Source: Lachnospiraceae bacterium
Lineage (GTDB): Bacteria; Bacillota; Clostridia; Lachnospirales; Lachnospiraceae
Reading direction: 5' to 3'
NCBI GenBank assembly: GCA_910574965.1
Contig: CAJTDB010000009.1
Location: forward strand, 1-50,383
Length of the DNA stretch: 50,383 bases
The translations under genes and the position numbers were made by a program. A model generated the notes under the pieces. That model worked only from the letters and a program-made list of their open reading frames with translations. It had not been told where the DNA came from and searched no databases. Positions 1-7,673 of the stretch are shown here, piece after piece (positions within the stretch are counted from its first letter, which is position 1; each line of letters starts with the position of its first letter).

Positions 1-1
1 T

Positions 2-70
2 CTGAAAAAGAAGCGGTATGCAATTGGTACGAATCCAGAAAAACATCTGGAGAAGATAATAAATTTATAA
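2..70 (+). CDS. possible 3' end of an upstream gene (partial)
   Basis: An open frame enters from the left edge and ends at a TAA at 68-70, giving 22 visible residues rich in Lys and Ile. It could be the C-terminus of a gene that starts before the window. The AT-rich inverted sequence just after it (about 58-80) could end its transcript. No family can be recognised from so few residues, and another frame is also open here, so the call is weak. Confidence 0.3.
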   Translation: MKKKRYAIGTNPEKHLEKIINL

Positions 71-143
71 AAATTTATTCGTTGTACGGGTTTAGTTGTG
101 AAACACATTCATGCGTTTGTCGTGGTTTTTTTGGCAAAATCCA

Positions 144-172
144 TGGAAAAAAGAATCATTATATGGTATACT
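144..172 (+). promoter_or_regulatory. candidate sigma-A promoter of the lipoprotein gene
   Basis: TGGAAA (144-149) and TATACT (167-172) lie 17 bases apart, about 37 bases before the ATG at 209. The -10 is good and the -35 matches only four of six positions. Confidence 0.4.
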
Positions 173-208
173 GAATTATCATATGATTTACAGGAGAGGA
201 GAAGATTT

Positions 209-850
209 ATGAAAAGAAAGGTCTGGAAATTGTTTTCCATGCTGATGCTGGCATTCCTGCTCGCGTTATCGGCGAGCGGATGTTCTGGAAAAGAGGAAGA
301 GCCGGAACCGGAAGTAGAAGAGCCGTTGTATACGGTTTCCATTCGGGGTACCGAGATTCGTGTGGGAGAGACGACGGTGCAGACACTTTTGGATGCAGGT
401 ATGGAAGTTACCTGGTCGGAGATGACGCCGGATATGCAGATTGAAGAGTATGTGGTGGATCCGGAGATGGAGCTGGAAGCGAACAGCTACTACAGCGGCG
501 GAAGCATTTGGGTAACAGAGTCCACATTTGCCCATATTGCTTTTGTGACGGATGAGGAAGCAGTGAAGCTTGGAGATGCGGTTATTGCATATCTGGAATT
601 TGGCCTTTCGTTCAATGAAGAAGATAAAGCGGCTCAGAGCGAGATTCTGTTCGACGGAACTCCGCTTACAGAACTGAACCGGGATAAGGCCGGAGAGCAG
701 TTCCCTGATTTCACAGGAGACAACGTTCAGTGGTTCAGCACAGGACTTCGGGAGTATAAGTACAGCATGGGTTTTGATTCCACTTCCAAAGAGCTTACCA
801 AGCTTTCGGTAGGAAAAAATTATGACGTAGACTGGAGCAGCGGGGACTGA
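209..850 (+). CDS. putative lipoprotein of unknown function
   Basis: This encodes a 213-residue secreted lipoprotein. The N-terminus has basic residues, a hydrophobic stretch and a lipobox (Ser-Ala-Ser-Gly-Cys, Cys25), followed by an acidic Glu/Pro linker, so the mature protein should be anchored to the outer face of the membrane. I do not recognise the remaining ~170 residues as a named domain. They are acidic and look like a small globular alpha/beta fold. The start is ATG 209, preceded by GGAGAGGAGAAG; an earlier in-frame start at 98 would put 37 residues in front of the signal peptide and is rejected. The gene appears monocistronic, followed by a ~150-base gap before the spore protein gene. 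Function is unknown; a surface or cell-wall role is only inferred from the lipobox. Confidence 0.8.
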   Translation: MKRKVWKLFSMLMLAFLLALSASGCSGKEEEPEPEVEEPLYTVSIRGTEIRVGETTVQTLLDAGMEVTWSEMTPDMQIEEYVVDPEMELEANSYYSGGSIWVTESTFAHIAFVTDEEAVKLGDAVIAYLEFGLSFNEEDKAAQSEILFDGTPLTELNRDKAGEQFPDFTGDNVQWFSTGLREYKYSMGFDSTSKELTKLSVGKNYDVDWSSGD

Positions 851-1003
851 TTCTGCTGATATTTTTCTAAAAAATATGTCAGAAAATGAAGGAATTAACA
901 GTGTATTGCCCTTTGAAATGCATATACTATAGTCGTAACAAACAACAACAAATTGCGAAGCGGCAGCAGTTGCAGGCCGCCTTGCAGTAAGGAGGAGTTT
1001 ATT

Positions 1004-1207
1004 ATGTCTAATTCTACGAACAGAGCAGCAGTACCGGAAGCGAAAAGCGCACTGGACCGTTTTAAGTATGAGGTGGCAAGTGAGATTGGCGTGCCGCTGA
1101 CAGACGGTTACAATGGAGACCTGACTTCCAAGCAGAACGGTTCTGTAGGCGGGTATATGGTGAAGAAGATGATCGAGGCGCAGGAGCGCCAGATGGCAGG
1201 TAAATAA
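1004..1207 (+). CDS. alpha/beta-type small acid-soluble spore protein
   Basis: A 67-residue protein of the alpha/beta SASP family, which coats spore DNA and protects it from UV and heat until the germination protease GPR cleaves it. The GPR-type site is visible as YEVASEIGV (about residues 24-32), and the C-terminal half carries the family's Gly-Asn-Leu/Gly-Gly-x-Met-Val-Lys-like pattern (NGDL, GSVGGYMVKKMI). The length fits the family. The start is ATG 1004 behind a perfect AAGGAGGAG at 989-997. Expression in the forespore by sigma-G is expected for the family; a TATACTA element at 923-929 resembles the sigma-G -10, but the -35 match is poor. It shows that the organism can sporulate. Confidence 0.95.
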   Translation: MSNSTNRAAVPEAKSALDRFKYEVASEIGVPLTDGYNGDLTSKQNGSVGGYMVKKMIEAQERQMAGK

Positions 1208-1214
1208 CAAACAC

Positions 1215-1250
1215 CGGACAGGGATGCTGCGGCTGCGGCGTCCCTGTCCG
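1215..1250 (+). terminator. hairpin after the SASP gene
   Basis: CGGACAGGGA (1215-1224) pairs with TCCCTGTCCG (1241-1250) around a GC-rich loop, directly after the SASP stop. There is only a short T tract (TATTTG), so termination may be partial or it may mainly protect the 3' end. Confidence 0.6.
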
Positions 1251-1393
1251 TATTTGAAGGAGTTGCCGGCTGTGATTTGGAAAGCCGGAACCTGATGATT
1301 GATTTTCTGATGCGGGAGAGTGCTTTGGGCAGGGATACAAAGAAAAGATATTTGTCCGGAAGAAAAAAAGATAGACAAATAACAAAAAAGATA

Positions 1394-1422
1394 TTGACAA
1401 AAGCTGCCATAGCCCCTATAAT
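1394..1422 (+). promoter_or_regulatory. consensus sigma-A promoter of rpsU
   Basis: TTGACA (1394-1399), a 17-base spacer and TATAAT (1417-1422) form a perfect consensus promoter. The start site should be near 1429, leaving a leader of about 70 bases that contains a CAGTTG...CAACTG hairpin just before the ribosome binding site. An ATTTGTC/GACAAAT dyad lies just upstream (1350-1380). Confidence 0.85.
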
Positions 1423-1498
1423 GGATGCAGTGCAATAAAATACCCAGACAGTTGTATTTGGCACAATACACAACTGGAGGGAGGTTAGGTGTGATACT

Positions 1499-1675
1499 AT
1501 GTCAAATGTAGTCGTTAAAGAAAACGAAACTTTGGATAGCGCATTACGTCGTTTCAAGAGAAACTGTGCGAAAGCTGGCATTCAGCAGGAAATCCGCAAA
1601 AGAGAGCATTACGAGAAACCGAGCGTAAAACGCAAGAAAAAATCCGAAGCAGCTAGGAAGCGTAAATATAATTAA
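1499..1675 (+). CDS. rpsU: 30S ribosomal protein S21
   Basis: A 58-residue, very basic protein matching bacterial S21 over its whole length. The N-terminal beta strand and the motif [14 protein letters not shown] (about residues 15-28) are followed by [26 protein letters not shown], the typical basic tail. S21 sits on the 30S platform near the anti-Shine-Dalgarno end of 16S rRNA and helps initiation. The start is ATG 1499, preceded by GGAGGGAGG. It has its own consensus promoter and a hairpin terminator, so it is expressed strongly and alone, as expected for a ribosomal protein. In many Clostridia rpsU precedes yqeY or other genes; here it precedes a PAP2-like gene that is separated by the terminator. 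Confidence 0.97.
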   Translation: MSNVVVKENETLDSALRRFKRNCAKAGIQQEIRKREHYEKPSVKRKKKSEAARKRKYN

Positions 1676-1687
1676 TATTGTGCAGTG

Positions 1688-1718
1688 ATGCCTTGACTGT
1701 GAAGTCAAGGCATTTCTT
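1688..1718 (+). terminator. rpsU terminator
   Basis: TGCCTTGACT and AGTCAAGGCA form a 10-bp stem with a GTGA loop followed by TTTCTT. It ends directly before the first possible start codon of the next gene, which therefore needs read-through or another promoter. Confidence 0.85.
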
Positions 1719-2222
1719 ATGGGGGCGTTAGTCGAAATGGGGAATTTTTTCAGAGCACTTCTGAATAATGAGATCCTGATGTGCGGAGTCTGCGGATGGG
1801 CAGTGGCGCAGGTGATGAAGACGATCATCTATGCCCTTGTCAATCGGGAACTTCGGTGGGAGCGCATGGTAGGTGATGGCGGGATGCCGAGCGGGCATTC
1901 GGCAACGGTCAGCGCTATGGCGTCTGCTGCCGGGATCTTATACGGGGTGCAGTCTTTTGAATTTGCCATTGCCTGTATGCTGGCCATCATCGTCATGCAT
2001 GATGCCATGGGAGTCCGTATGGAGACCGGCAGGCAGGGGAAAGTTTTAAATGAAATGATTGAATTTTTCCGGACGGAAGGATTTGTAGAAGCATTTAAGA
2101 AAAATGACAAGATGTATGAATTTTGGGAGGCAAGTCTGAAGGAATTTGTAGGACATACTCCACTGCAGGTAGGTTCGGGCTGTATTCTGGGGGTTGTGAT
2201 CGCCTGCGTGCTGATGCTATAA
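1719..2222 (+). CDS. divergent PAP2 (DUF212/YuiD-like) membrane protein
   Basis: A 167-residue membrane protein of the divergent PAP2 family (B. subtilis YuiD type). The signature is clear: GDGGMPSGHSATVSAM (about residues 52-67) holds the SGH phosphatase-like motif, and AIIVMHDAMGVRMETGRQ (about 90-107) holds the second His/Arg motif. Several hydrophobic helices surround them, and the protein ends in a transmembrane helix (about 150-167). The substrate is unknown; a lipid phosphate is the usual guess for PAP2 folds. The start is uncertain: ATG 1719 abuts the rpsU terminator and has no clear ribosome binding site, while ATG 1737 is preceded by GGGGGCG. No promoter of its own was found. Confidence 0.85.
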   Translation: MGALVEMGNFFRALLNNEILMCGVCGWAVAQVMKTIIYALVNRELRWERMVGDGGMPSGHSATVSAMASAAGILYGVQSFEFAIACMLAIIVMHDAMGVRMETGRQGKVLNEMIEFFRTEGFVEAFKKNDKMYEFWEASLKEFVGHTPLQVGSGCILGVVIACVLML

Positions 2223-2242
2223 GAAAATACTGACTTTGGAAG

Positions 2243-2275
2243 GCTGGAAAAACTGTGAGGTTTTTCCGGCTTTTT
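2243..2275 (+). terminator. intrinsic terminator after the PAP2 gene
   Basis: GCTGGAAAAAC and GTTTTTCCGGC pair (one wobble) around a short loop, followed by TTTTT. The position directly after the stop at 2222 and the T tract make this a strong intrinsic terminator. Confidence 0.85.
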
Positions 2276-2332
2276 ATGCATATTTTTCTGTTTTGGAGCT
2301 ACACATATAGAAAGGAGTTTCGAGGTGATATT

Positions 2333-3589
2333 CTGAAAAGACTGTTTATATGGGTGATGGTACTGACCCTGCTCCTTTTGCCCGTGGAAGCGGCTGCAGA
2401 GGAAGCGGGATACCTGTCCGAGCAGGAAGAAAGCCTGAAGGAAGAGGATACAAAGGAAGCAGGAGAAGCTATGACAGAGCCGGAATCAAGGACGGCAGAG
2501 CATCAGGTAGCGGCCGAGGTGGCGGCGCCTCATGCGCTTCTGATGGAAGTGTCCACAGGGACAGTTCTGATGGGAAAAGGGGAAGACGAAAAGCTGCATC
2601 CCGCCAGCGTGACTAAGATCATGACGATGCTTTTGATCCTGGAAGCTCTGGAGGACGGAAAAATTGCCCTGACGGATATGGTGACCGTGTCCGAGCACGC
2701 AGCGTCTATGGGCGGCTCCCAGGTCTATCTAGAGCCATTTGAACAGCAGACAGTGGAAACGATGCTCAAGTGTATTGCGGTGGCGAGTGCGAATGATGCG
2801 TGTGTAGCTATGGCAGAACACATCAGCGGCAGCGAAGGCGATTTTGTCAAGCAGATGAACGAGAGAGCAAAAGAACTTGGAATGACCAACACCCATTTTG
2901 TCAACTGCTGTGGTTTGGACGAAGATGAACATCTGACAACCGCCAAGGATGTGGCGCTTATGTCAAGGGAACTGCTCCTGAATCATCCGCAGATTCATCA
3001 GTACTGCACAATCTGGATGGAAAATATCGTACATACTACTGCAAGAGGAAGCTTTGAATTTGGACTGACCAATACAAACAAGCTGATTAAACAGTATGAA
3101 TATGCTACAGGACTGAAGACAGGATATACAAGTGTTGCCGGCTTTTGTGTCTCTGCCAGTGCGAAAAAAGACGACATTGAGCTGATCGCAGTAATCATGG
3201 GCGGTGCAGACAGCAAGAGCCGGTTCCAGGACGCCATTACACTTTTAAACAGCGGATTTGCCTGCTGCAGCCTGTATCGGGATGAAGACCGGGCAGTTCT
3301 TCCAGATCAGACGGTCCTGGGAGGTGTAACAGATCATGTGGCACTGGAATATGGGGAAGATTTTTCTTATGTGTCTACGGACGGGAGCAACCTGTCGGAA
3401 GTAAAGCGTTCTCTGGAAATTCCAGAGTCGGTCAATGCGCCGGTGCAGAAAGGGGAAGCCGTTGGAAAGGTGACCTATGTGCTGAATGGAAAAGTGATCG
3501 GTACGGCTAAGATTGTGGCGGCTGCCGACGTGGAAAAGGCAGGATATAAGGATTATATGAGAAAAACCTTTCAGATCTTTTTGCTCTAA
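2333..3589 (+). CDS. D-alanyl-D-alanine carboxypeptidase (DacF-like, S11 family)
   Basis: A low-molecular-weight penicillin-binding protein that trims the terminal D-Ala from peptidoglycan stem peptides outside the membrane. From the CTG at 2333 it has a signal peptide (KRLF then a Leu/Val stretch ending VEAAAEE), a Glu-rich linker, and the S11 catalytic motifs SVTK (about 92-95, nucleophile Ser), SAN (152-154) and KTG (262-264), followed by the C-terminal PBP5-type beta domain. The start is odd. An AAAGGAG site (2311-2317) and GAGGTGAT (2322-2329) lie just before ATT 2330 and CTG 2333, while the first upstream ATG (2276) and GTG (2255) fall in or beside the previous terminator. An unusual start codon seems likeliest. 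A second paralogue lies at 5919-7088. Confidence 0.88.
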   Translation: MKRLFIWVMVLTLLLLPVEAAAEEAGYLSEQEESLKEEDTKEAGEAMTEPESRTAEHQVAAEVAAPHALLMEVSTGTVLMGKGEDEKLHPASVTKIMTMLLILEALEDGKIALTDMVTVSEHAASMGGSQVYLEPFEQQTVETMLKCIAVASANDACVAMAEHISGSEGDFVKQMNERAKELGMTNTHFVNCCGLDEDEHLTTAKDVALMSRELLLNHPQIHQYCTIWMENIVHTTARGSFEFGLTNTNKLIKQYEYATGLKTGYTSVAGFCVSASAKKDDIELIAVIMGGADSKSRFQDAITLLNSGFACCSLYRDEDRAVLPDQTVLGGVTDHVALEYGEDFSYVSTDGSNLSEVKRSLEIPESVNAPVQKGEAVGKVTYVLNGKVIGTAKIVAAADVEKAGYKDYMRKTFQIFLL

Positions 3590-3668
3590 AGGAATTGCGC
3601 ACAAGCTGGCAGATATGATATGATAGGCAGGCAGTCTTCAGAACGTATGAAAACAGAAAGAAGGCACA

Positions 3669-4475
3669 ATGACAGAACTTGAGACCCGGACCTTCGAGAT
3701 CCGGACAGAGAAATTAAAAAAAGAAGAACGTCCGCTGCGCCTTCTGATGCTGGCGGATCTGCATAACGGCCAGTGGGGCAGCGGCCAAAGCCGGCTTTTG
3801 GAGGCGGCGGATGCGTTTTCTGCAGATATGATTCTGTGCGCCGGAGATATGGTACTGGGGCAGGAACGGGCGGGTATGAATCATACACTGGAGCTTTTTG
3901 AAGGGCTGGCAAAAAGGCGGATACCGGTGATTGCGGCTAACGGCAATCATGAGTCCCGTATGCGCCAGATGCCGGAGCGGTATGGAACACAGTATGGACA
4001 GTATGCGGCGCGGCTGAAGGCGCTGGGCGTACAGATCCCGGTCAATGAGACATACAGGACCTGCTATGGCTCCATGCAGGTCCATATCCATGGATACGAG
4101 ATGCCTCTGGCCTATTATAAGAAATTCTGCTTTCGCCCCTATGACGGAGCAGACCTGTCAGAAAAGCTGGGCGTTCCAGAGGCCGGAGCCTATCACATTT
4201 TAATGGCGCACAATCCGGTTTATTTTAAACAATATGCAAAGTGGGGGGCAGACCTGACACTGGCCGGACATCTGCATGGCGGGCTGATACGGATTCCGGG
4301 GATCGGAGGACTCGTTACCCCGCAGGCAAAACTTTTCCCAAGATATGACCGCGGTCTGTTTGAGCGGAAGGGTAAATATCTTGCAGTCAGTCCGGGGCTT
4401 GGAGGACATACCGTTCCCGTCCGGATCTGGAATCCGCCCTGGCTGGTGGGCATTGTCATAAAAGGAACAGGTTAA
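3669..4475 (+). CDS. calcineurin-like metallophosphoesterase (YkuE/YaeI type)
   Basis: A 268-residue binuclear-metal phosphoesterase. All family motifs are present in order: LADLHNG (Asp and His, about residues 29-35), AGDMVLG (58-64), NGNHES (about 93-98), HNPVYF (about 180) and GHLHGG (about 200). This arrangement matches the YkuE/LpxH-like group, which in Gram-positives is thought to act on phospholipid-related phosphodiesters; the real substrate is unknown. There is no clear signal peptide. A candidate promoter, TTGCGC (3595-3600) with TATGAT (3619-3624), precedes it. The gene ends eight bases before scpA, so it may be the first gene of a phosphoesterase-scpA-scpB operon. Confidence 0.9.
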   Translation: MTELETRTFEIRTEKLKKEERPLRLLMLADLHNGQWGSGQSRLLEAADAFSADMILCAGDMVLGQERAGMNHTLELFEGLAKRRIPVIAANGNHESRMRQMPERYGTQYGQYAARLKALGVQIPVNETYRTCYGSMQVHIHGYEMPLAYYKKFCFRPYDGADLSEKLGVPEAGAYHILMAHNPVYFKQYAKWGADLTLAGHLHGGLIRIPGIGGLVTPQAKLFPRYDRGLFERKGKYLAVSPGLGGHTVPVRIWNPPWLVGIVIKGTG

Positions 4476-4483
4476 GGTGATCT

Positions 4484-5230
4484 ATGGCACTATCCGTAAA
4501 GATCGAGAGCTTTGAAGGTCCTCTGGACCTTCTGCTTCATTTGATCGATATTAATAAATTCAATATTTTTGATATTCCCATTGTGGAGATCACAGAACAA
4601 TATATGGAATACCTAAGATCCATGGAGACGAAGGATCTGAATGTCATGAGTGAGTTTCTGGTCATGGCTGCAACGCTTCTGGAGATCAAGGCAAAGATGC
4701 TTCTGCCGGCAGAAGTGAATGAAGAAGGGGAAGAAGTAGATCCCAGGGAAGAATTGGTTCAGAAACTTCTGGAGTACAAGATGTATAAATATATGTCTTA
4801 CGAGCTGCGGGACAGGCTGTCCCTGTCCGGAAAATCTCTGTACAAAAAGGCGACGCTTCCAGAGGAGGTGGCGGCTTATGAGACGCCGGTGGACTTAGAG
4901 GAACTGGTAGGGGATCTGACACTGAAACAGTTGAATCAGATCTTCCAGTCGATCATGCGTAGACAGACCGAGAAGATCGATCCGATTCGGAGCAAGTTCG
5001 GAACAATCGAGCAGGAGGAAGTCAGTCTGGACGAAAAGATGGCCGCCGTAAGAGCCTATGCGGCAGCGAACAGGCGGTTTCGCTTCTCGGCTTTAATGGA
5101 AGGACAGAGAAGCCGGATACAGATGATTGTTACTTTTCTGGCGGTTCTGGAACTGATGAAGACGGGAGAACTGACGGTGGTACAGGAGCATCCCTTTGAA
5201 GATATGATGATTGCAGCAGGGGAGGAATGA
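4484..5230 (+). CDS. scpA: segregation and condensation protein A
   Basis: A 248-residue kleisin subunit of the SMC-ScpA-ScpB complex, which organises and separates newly replicated chromosomes. The N-terminus (VKIESFEGPLDLLLHLI, about residues 5-21) is the conserved ScpA signature that contacts the SMC neck. The acidic central part binds ScpB, and the C-terminal winged helix (FLAVLELMKTGELTVVQ, about 218-234) contacts the SMC head. The start ATG 4484 lies eight bases after the previous stop. The stop overlaps the scpB start (ATGA), which implies translational coupling and equal expression, as is usual for this pair. Confidence 0.97.
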   Translation: MALSVKIESFEGPLDLLLHLIDINKFNIFDIPIVEITEQYMEYLRSMETKDLNVMSEFLVMAATLLEIKAKMLLPAEVNEEGEEVDPREELVQKLLEYKMYKYMSYELRDRLSLSGKSLYKKATLPEEVAAYETPVDLEELVGDLTLKQLNQIFQSIMRRQTEKIDPIRSKFGTIEQEEVSLDEKMAAVRAYAAANRRFRFSALMEGQRSRIQMIVTFLAVLELMKTGELTVVQEHPFEDMMIAAGEE

Positions 5231-5802
5231 TTTTGGAACTGGAGAAGATAGAAGCAACTATAGAAGCCGTTCTCTTTGCCCTGGGAGACGCCGTAGGAGT
5301 GGACAAGCTTGCCGCAGCCATCGGTCATGACCAGGAAACGACCCGAAAGATTGTGCATCAGATGATGGACCGCTATAACAGCCGGGAAGGCGGCATGGAG
5401 ATTATAGAGCTGGAGAATGCTTTCCAGATGGCCACGAGAAGGGAACATTACGAGGCGCTTATCAAAGTAGCCAAGCAGCCGAAAAAATATGTGCTGACAG
5501 ATGTACAGCTAGAAGTGCTGTCCATTGTGGCATACAAGCAGCCGGTCACCAGGCAGGAAGTGGAGAAGATCCGAGGAGTAAATTCGGATCATGCACTGAA
5601 TCGTCTGGTAGAATACGGTCTGATCGGAGAGGCAGGAAGACTGGATGCGCCGGGGCGGCCGATTCTGTTTGGGACTACGGAAGAATTTCTCAGGAATTTT
5701 GGAGTCCGTTCTGCCGAAGAGCTGCCGTCGATTCAGCCGGAGCTGGTGGAGGAGATGAAGACGCAGGCGGAGGAAGAAGTCCAGTTGAAGCTGAATCTGT
5801 GA
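5227..5802 (+). CDS. scpB: segregation and condensation protein B
   Basis: A 191-residue ScpB, which dimerises and binds the ScpA kleisin in the SMC complex. Two winged-helix domains are visible: an N-terminal one (EATIEAVLFALGDAVGVDKLAAAIG) and a second one with the family hallmark LSIVAYKQPVTRQEVEKIRGV (about residues 98-118) and GRPILFGTTEEFLRNFG (about 142-158). The ATG at 5227 overlaps the scpA stop. The C-terminal tail is acidic. A gap of about 115 bases separates it from the second carboxypeptidase gene, and no terminator is obvious, so read-through into that gene is possible. Confidence 0.97.
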   Translation: MILELEKIEATIEAVLFALGDAVGVDKLAAAIGHDQETTRKIVHQMMDRYNSREGGMEIIELENAFQMATRREHYEALIKVAKQPKKYVLTDVQLEVLSIVAYKQPVTRQEVEKIRGVNSDHALNRLVEYGLIGEAGRLDAPGRPILFGTTEEFLRNFGVRSAEELPSIQPELVEEMKTQAEEEVQLKLNL

Positions 5803-5918
5803 CATTTTTGTCCGGAATATACGCACATTTGCCGGAAATCCGTTTTCTGACGCACTCCGGCGTATGAGTGAGAAGCTTTCTGCATACACTAAACAAAGGA
5901 GCAAATGCAGGCAGCTAT

Positions 5919-7088
5919 ATGAAAAAATATGTAAAACGTTGTCTGGCCGTCTTTCTGGCTGTGCTGTTCTTTGGAATGGCCGTGCAGGCGGAGGAAGGGC
6001 CGGGAGATCTGTACGCCCAGTCTGCAGTACTTATGGATGCTGATACCGGGCGTATTCTTTTTGAGAAAAACGGGAATGAACAGCGTCCCATGGCAAGCAC
6101 CACGAAAATCATGACCCTTCTGGTAACGTTGGAAAATGCGGATTTGGAGGGGGAGGCAGTCGTATCCGCCTATGCGGCGTCCATGCCGGATGTACAGTTG
6201 AACATCCGGGAGGGAGAGCGGTACCGTCTTCGGGATTTATGTTATTCTCTGATGCTGGAATCCCATAATGATACTGCAGTGGCCATTGCGGAGCATGTGG
6301 GCGGCAGCGTGGAAGGCTTCGCAGCCATGATGAACCAGAAAGCGCATGATTTGGGATGTTATCATACGCATTTTATTACCCCTAACGGGCTGGATGCTCA
6401 GGATGAGTTTGGGGTGCATTCCACGACGGCAGCCGATCTGGCGCGGATCATGCGCGCCTGTATGCAGAATGAGGAGTTTCTTTCCATTACCAGGGAACCA
6501 TATTGGTCCTTTACGGATTTGGATGGAACCAGGAGCTTTACGGTGAATAATAAAAATGCATTTTTAAATATGATGGAAGGCGCTCTGACCGGAAAGACTG
6601 GTTTTACCAATGGAGCGGGCTACTGTTATGTGGGAGCATTGGAACGGAATGGGAAACGGCTGATTGCAGTGGTACTGGCTTGCGGCTGGCCCAATCACAA
6701 GACCTGGAAATGGTCTGATACGCAGAGACTAATGAATTACGGCATAGAGACTTATCATAAAGAGATCATAGGTGAAGAGCACGTGGCGTTGGAACCCGTG
6801 CATGTGGAGAACGGACAGCAGGATATGGTTCGCTTATCAGCGGATGTGAAAGAACGGGAAATACTCATGAGAGAAGAGGATGAGTTTCAGATGGAGATCC
6901 TGACGCCGGAAGGTCTTACAGCCCCGGTAGTACGGGGAGAAACTGTGGGAACCGTTATCTACTATCTGAACGGACAGGTGTTGGACCTGTTTCCGGTCTG
7001 TGCCGAAGACGATTCCCCCATGATTGACTATGAATGGTGCCTGGAGAAGATTCTCCGCCGGTGGATACCGGGGGTTCCGGTATCATAG
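5919..7088 (+). CDS. D-alanyl-D-alanine carboxypeptidase (S11 family, second paralogue)
   Basis: A 389-residue secreted S11 carboxypeptidase. A signal peptide (KKYVKRCLAVFLAVLFFGM, then VQA-E) leads to the motifs STTK (about residues 60-63), SHN (115-117) and KTG (226-228), followed by a C-terminal beta domain and an ILRRWIPG amphipathic-looking tail that may hold the protein on the membrane. ATG 5919 starts exactly at the signal peptide; an AAAGGAG lies rather far away (5895-5901). It sits downstream of scpB, as dacF-like genes often do in Clostridia. Its stop overlaps the stop of the convergent phosphoesterase gene by six bases, with no terminator between them. Related to the protein at 2333-3589 but clearly diverged. 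Confidence 0.92.
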   Translation: MKKYVKRCLAVFLAVLFFGMAVQAEEGPGDLYAQSAVLMDADTGRILFEKNGNEQRPMASTTKIMTLLVTLENADLEGEAVVSAYAASMPDVQLNIREGERYRLRDLCYSLMLESHNDTAVAIAEHVGGSVEGFAAMMNQKAHDLGCYHTHFITPNGLDAQDEFGVHSTTAADLARIMRACMQNEEFLSITREPYWSFTDLDGTRSFTVNNKNAFLNMMEGALTGKTGFTNGAGYCYVGALERNGKRLIAVVLACGWPNHKTWKWSDTQRLMNYGIETYHKEIIGEEHVALEPVHVENGQQDMVRLSADVKEREILMREEDEFQMEILTPEGLTAPVVRGETVGTVIYYLNGQVLDLFPVCAEDDSPMIDYEWCLEKILRRWIPGVPVS

Positions 7089-7673
7089 TTCGATGATATA
7101 CCGTTCGTATGCGTTGACAACGGTCGTATGTTCATAAAAACAGATTCGCTTAACAGAAGGGCCGTAAGTCATATGGATATGCCCGTGAACAAAATAGCGG
7201 GGGGCATAGCGGTCCAGCAGGTATCGAAAGCCCTGAAACCCCTTGTGGGGAAGATCCTCCCCGTCGTTAAGATGCCAGGCGGGAGAATGGGTCAAAAGGA
7301 TATCAAAGCCTTTCTTGCGCCAGAGGGAAAAGGACAGTCTGCGGATGCGCCGGTTCATTTCCTTCTGGGAATATTGGTGGGCACCTGGTTTGTAGCGCAT
7401 CGAGCCTCCAAGACCCAGTATGCGTACACCTTCAAATTCGTAGATCTTTCCGTCGATGCAGGTACATCCTTCCGGCGGAGTCTCATGATAGCGGTCATCA
7501 TGATTTCCGTGTACATACAATATAGGCCCCTGGAAAAAGGTGGCAAGGAAAGACAAGTATTGGGGATGCAGATCCCCGCAGGAGAGGATCAGATCAATCC
7601 CCTCCAGTTTGCTTTTGTCGAAATAATCCCACAGCCAGGGGGATTCTTTGTCTGCGAGTACCATAATCTTCAT
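7083..7673 (-). CDS. metallophosphoesterase (YfcE-like fold)
   Basis: A 196-residue calcineurin-like phosphoesterase. Visible metal-site motifs are LADKES (Asp near residue 8; the usual Asp-x-His is Asp-x-Glu here), SCGDLHPQYL (about 31-40), HGNHD (about 55-59), LTHSPAWH (about 127-134) and VHGHIHM (about 162-168). The Asp-Lys-Glu in place of Asp-x-His is unusual and may change the metal site. It overlaps the upstream fusion gene by four bases (ATGA), so the two are translationally coupled and probably act together. The substrate is unknown. It converges on the carboxypeptidase gene with a six-base overlap of the stop codons. Confidence 0.85.
   Translation of the reverse strand: MKIMVLADKESPWLWDYFDKSKLEGIDLILSCGDLHPQYLSFLATFFQGPILYVHGNHDDRYHETPPEGCTCIDGKIYEFEGVRILGLGGSMRYKPGAHQYSQKEMNRRIRRLSFSLWRKKGFDILLTHSPAWHLNDGEDLPHKGFQGFRYLLDRYAPRYFVHGHIHMTYGPSVKRICFYEHTTVVNAYERYIIEL

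Noticed and set aside
98-208. Upstream extension of the first lipoprotein gene
   Set aside because: It would place 37 residues before a normal lipoprotein signal and would lie over the likely promoter.
266-1471. 401-codon open frame on the minus strand
   Set aside because: It is antisense to the lipoprotein and SASP genes, has no ribosome binding site and encodes His/Cys-rich sequence with no domain. It is a shadow of codon bias.
5905-5922. Five-codon ORF overlapping the start of the second carboxypeptidase gene
   Set aside because: The AAAGGAG site is only three bases from its ATG, too close for good initiation. There is no stem around it as in the ABC-F leader.
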